Positions 62,043 to 64,000 of a stretch of 64,000 bases of DNA are shown here, one piece after another. Source of the stretch: Bacillus luti. GTDB taxonomy: Bacteria > Bacillota > Bacilli > Bacillales > Bacillaceae_G. The notes beneath the pieces were generated by a model. The model saw only the letters and a program-made list of their open reading frames with translations, searched no databases and was not told the origin of the DNA. The translations under genes and the position numbers were made by a program. Positions within the stretch are counted from its first letter, which is position 1; every line of letters starts with the position of its first letter. The stretch spans positions 1 to 64,000 of the forward strand of contig NZ_MACI01000034.1 of NCBI RefSeq assembly GCF_001884105.1, written 5' to 3'.

Positions 62043-62217
62043 AAATTCCACTAGCAAACATTTCATTAAAGCATTAAATATACGTAGCTATTAAAATTGA
62101 TAGAAGTTGTATCAGTTTCACGTTATATTCCAAGCTCTCTTTTGAAAAATATAAGTTAACATGAATAATTCAAACCTACTCTTCATAAAAAACAGGAAAA
62201 GTAATCACAAAAGACTA

Positions 62218-63999
62218 TCAACTACTTAAAGCTTCCCATCCCTCTTGAATTGCTTTCTGATACAGCGAATATAGCACTCTCGCTTGCTTTTCGGATGGTA
62301 AAGGCAATTTTCCTTCGACATACTTTCTTAAAATATCCCTTTGAGTAATAGTCAACGATCTAAGGTTATCACTGCTCATATAGTATCCAAATAGTTGAAT
62401 CCAATATTCAAAATTGGTTTGAACAACGAAAGTTTGAATTTCGATACCATTATCTAAATTCTTTTGTTTCCTCTCTAACTTTTGTTCATATTTAGTTTCT
62501 TCAGTAGTTAAAACCATTTTCTTAATTGGTAATAACTCAATTTCGATATTACGCACGTCATTCCAGCATTGCTCTTTTTTACACCATTGAGCAATATTAG
62601 CAGAACCTGGTGGTGGATCTGTAATTCTTTCGTAGACCTTCTTTGTGATAACCTTCATTAATTCCACTAACTCAACAGGTAAACGTTGTTCATCCCATAT
62701 TTCACCAAAATCAAAAAATAGTTTTCTTTTATGAATAGCATGCGAAAGCCACGCTATTGAATAAGTAACTGTTTGTGCTCTAAACGCATTTTCATACCAA
62801 GAAGCTTTAGAAACAATTTTTTCTGTGGCACGAAATAGAATAATTCTTGAAACAGCATCTCTAAAATAATTCTCTGTAATCGACAACTGATTTTTCTCTA
62901 GCGTATCTGTTACTGAATGAGCAAATTCTTCGAAGCTATATTGTGCTCCTTTAGAAACAATATACGGTTTTCTTCCCCAAGAATTTTCACTTTTCGCTAG
63001 GAGCGTCTTATCTACTAGCTGGTTTTTGGGATTTTCTATTTGAAATTGTCTTTTTTTAGCCACTGTTAAATAAGCCTGCTCATTTAAATATTCTCCACGT
63101 ACCCTTTCATAGAACCAATGGGTACGTTTCTGAGAACCTCCATGAGTAGCCACCCAAATACGTTTAGAATAATCTTTCATTTCTTTATGAAACGGACTGT
63201 TAGAAAAGAAGTCCGATTTATTCACTTTGTTTTGGGTATTAGCATACTGTGACACACTCGATACAAACTGACCTTTTTTCTCAATGTTCTTCACAACAGA
63301 TAATTTCATTTGTACAGATATTTTTGAAATATCTAGTTTCGAATTCTTTTTAGCAGCATAAATAGCAGAAGTAGTTTGACCACCATTCACAATTTGAAAA
63401 TCTACTATTTTAGTAATATATCCATTTTCTGTTTCTACGTGTGTTGCAGTTGCAGTAATACCATTATTATAAGCAAAAAACATATCTGGTTTATACTGAA
63501 TAGTATTTTTTATTCCTTTATTGACACCACCCCTAAACTGTAAAAAGGTTCGAACATTTTGTTCAAGGAGTTTTTGTCCATATTCATCGTATATTTTAAA
63601 TAATTGTATCCCATCCATAATTCCTAAATAGGATTGATATTCACTAGAAGTGCTATGCACTTCTAGATATGGAATTTTCAGATCAATATTGTATGAACCT
63701 GAACTGTTTTCAGACATAAAGATACTGTATAAATAATTGATATCAATAATTTGATGTTCACATTCAATACCTTTAATCAAATCATTTGGTATACGTGATA
63801 TAGTTTTTGTCAGTCTACCATCAGTTAATACAATTAACCGAAATTTATCTATTAAATTATTTTGTACGTGCCGATGCACATTAAATGCAAGTGAATATGC
63901 ATCAGAAGTCTCCTCTAAATCATAATGTAATCCTTCTATACATAACTCTGCAAATTTTTTTAAGCGCTTAAATTTTATAGTTACATGTTGTTTTGCCAA
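62218..63999 (-). CDS. AIPR-family phage-resistance protein, partial at the window edge
   Basis: At least 593 residues with the AIPR (abortive infection phage resistance) core: TFLQFRGGVNKGIKNTIQYK, PDMFFAYNNGITATATHVET, IVDFQIVNGGQTTSAIYAAK at about 150-230. An N-terminal alpha/beta part and a long helical C-terminal part flank it. The first usable codon in the window is a TTG at 63999 without a visible binding site, so the gene probably begins beyond the edge. AIPR genes are known beside restriction systems with Z1 and MORC-type ATPases. The convergent nuclease and XRE gene support a defence locus here. Confidence 0.85.
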   Translation of the reverse strand: MAKQHVTIKFKRLKKFAELCIEGLHYDLEETSDAYSLAFNVHRHVQNNLIDKFRLIVLTDGRLTKTISRIPNDLIKGIECEHQIIDINYLYSIFMSENSSGSYNIDLKIPYLEVHSTSSEYQSYLGIMDGIQLFKIYDEYGQKLLEQNVRTFLQFRGGVNKGIKNTIQYKPDMFFAYNNGITATATHVETENGYITKIVDFQIVNGGQTTSAIYAAKKNSKLDISKISVQMKLSVVKNIEKKGQFVSSVSQYANTQNKVNKSDFFSNSPFHKEMKDYSKRIWVATHGGSQKRTHWFYERVRGEYLNEQAYLTVAKKRQFQIENPKNQLVDKTLLAKSENSWGRKPYIVSKGAQYSFEEFAHSVTDTLEKNQLSITENYFRDAVSRIILFRATEKIVSKASWYENAFRAQTVTYSIAWLSHAIHKRKLFFDFGEIWDEQRLPVELVELMKVITKKVYERITDPPPGSANIAQWCKKEQCWNDVRNIEIELLPIKKMVLTTEETKYEQKLERKQKNLDNGIEIQTFVVQTNFEYWIQLFGYYMSSDNLRSLTITQRDILRKYVEGKLPLPSEKQARVLYSLYQKAIQEGWEALSS

Positions 64000-64000
64000 T

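Overview
The window looks like chromosomal DNA of the Bacillus cereus group. The evidence is an AT-rich genome with strong AGGAGG ribosome binding sites, YjcZ-type small sporulation proteins, an S-layer-homology protein, an S-box (SAM) riboswitch, LicT/RAT antitermination, IS231 and IS240-like (IS6) sequences, and several short hairpin repeats scattered between genes. No rRNA, tRNA or CRISPR array was found. All functional names are read from motifs and remembered families; no database was searched.

1-13 kb: an alpha/beta hydrolase, two envelope proteins (one with SLH and transglutaminase-like domains), a divergent LysR/EamA pair, a flavin monooxygenase plus ATP-grasp operon under a SAM riboswitch, and a two-component system divergent from a lipoprotein/PepSY-like pair.

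13-24 kb: an Rrf2 regulator divergent from an azoreductase with a 29-bp palindrome between them, a GMC oxidoreductase, and a dihydroxyacetone kinase locus (fused DhaK-DhaL, DhaS, DhaQ). A decayed partial copy of the kinase 3' end lies 3 kb away. A LysE-type exporter sits inside a transposase-less cassette with IS231-like ends.

24-36 kb: phosphotransferase-like, VanZ and ATP synthase I-like proteins, PssA with a MarR regulator, a complete beta-glucoside operon (licT, bglP, bglH-like) with two RAT/terminator switches, and a cluster of small proteins including two YjcZ paralogues.

36-46 kb is a mobile-element graveyard and the most unusual part of the window. Two modular IS231/MIC231-type elements lie in tandem, bounded by three identical copies of an 11-bp sequence. 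The first (40224-43149) carries a frameshifted IS231 transposase and a Nif3-like gene. The second (43161-45558) carries a MarR regulator, a second-copy-like accA and a transposase relic. A further cassette candidate (38540-39445) carries a secreted protein. IS6/IS240 and IS3 remnants are nested among them.

46-57 kb: a PadR regulator with a two-gene split permease, an MFS pump with divergent TetR, and an Old Yellow Enzyme/hydrolase/two-SDR operon facing a TetR gene across a concentric palindrome.

57-64 kb: a phage-like DnaD/DnaB replication pair with strong strand composition bias that reverses at about 60 kb, a MazG-like pyrophosphohydrolase, then a defence module made of a small XRE controller, a restriction endonuclease-like protein and an AIPR-family protein running off the right edge. 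Partner genes of this defence module probably lie beyond the window.
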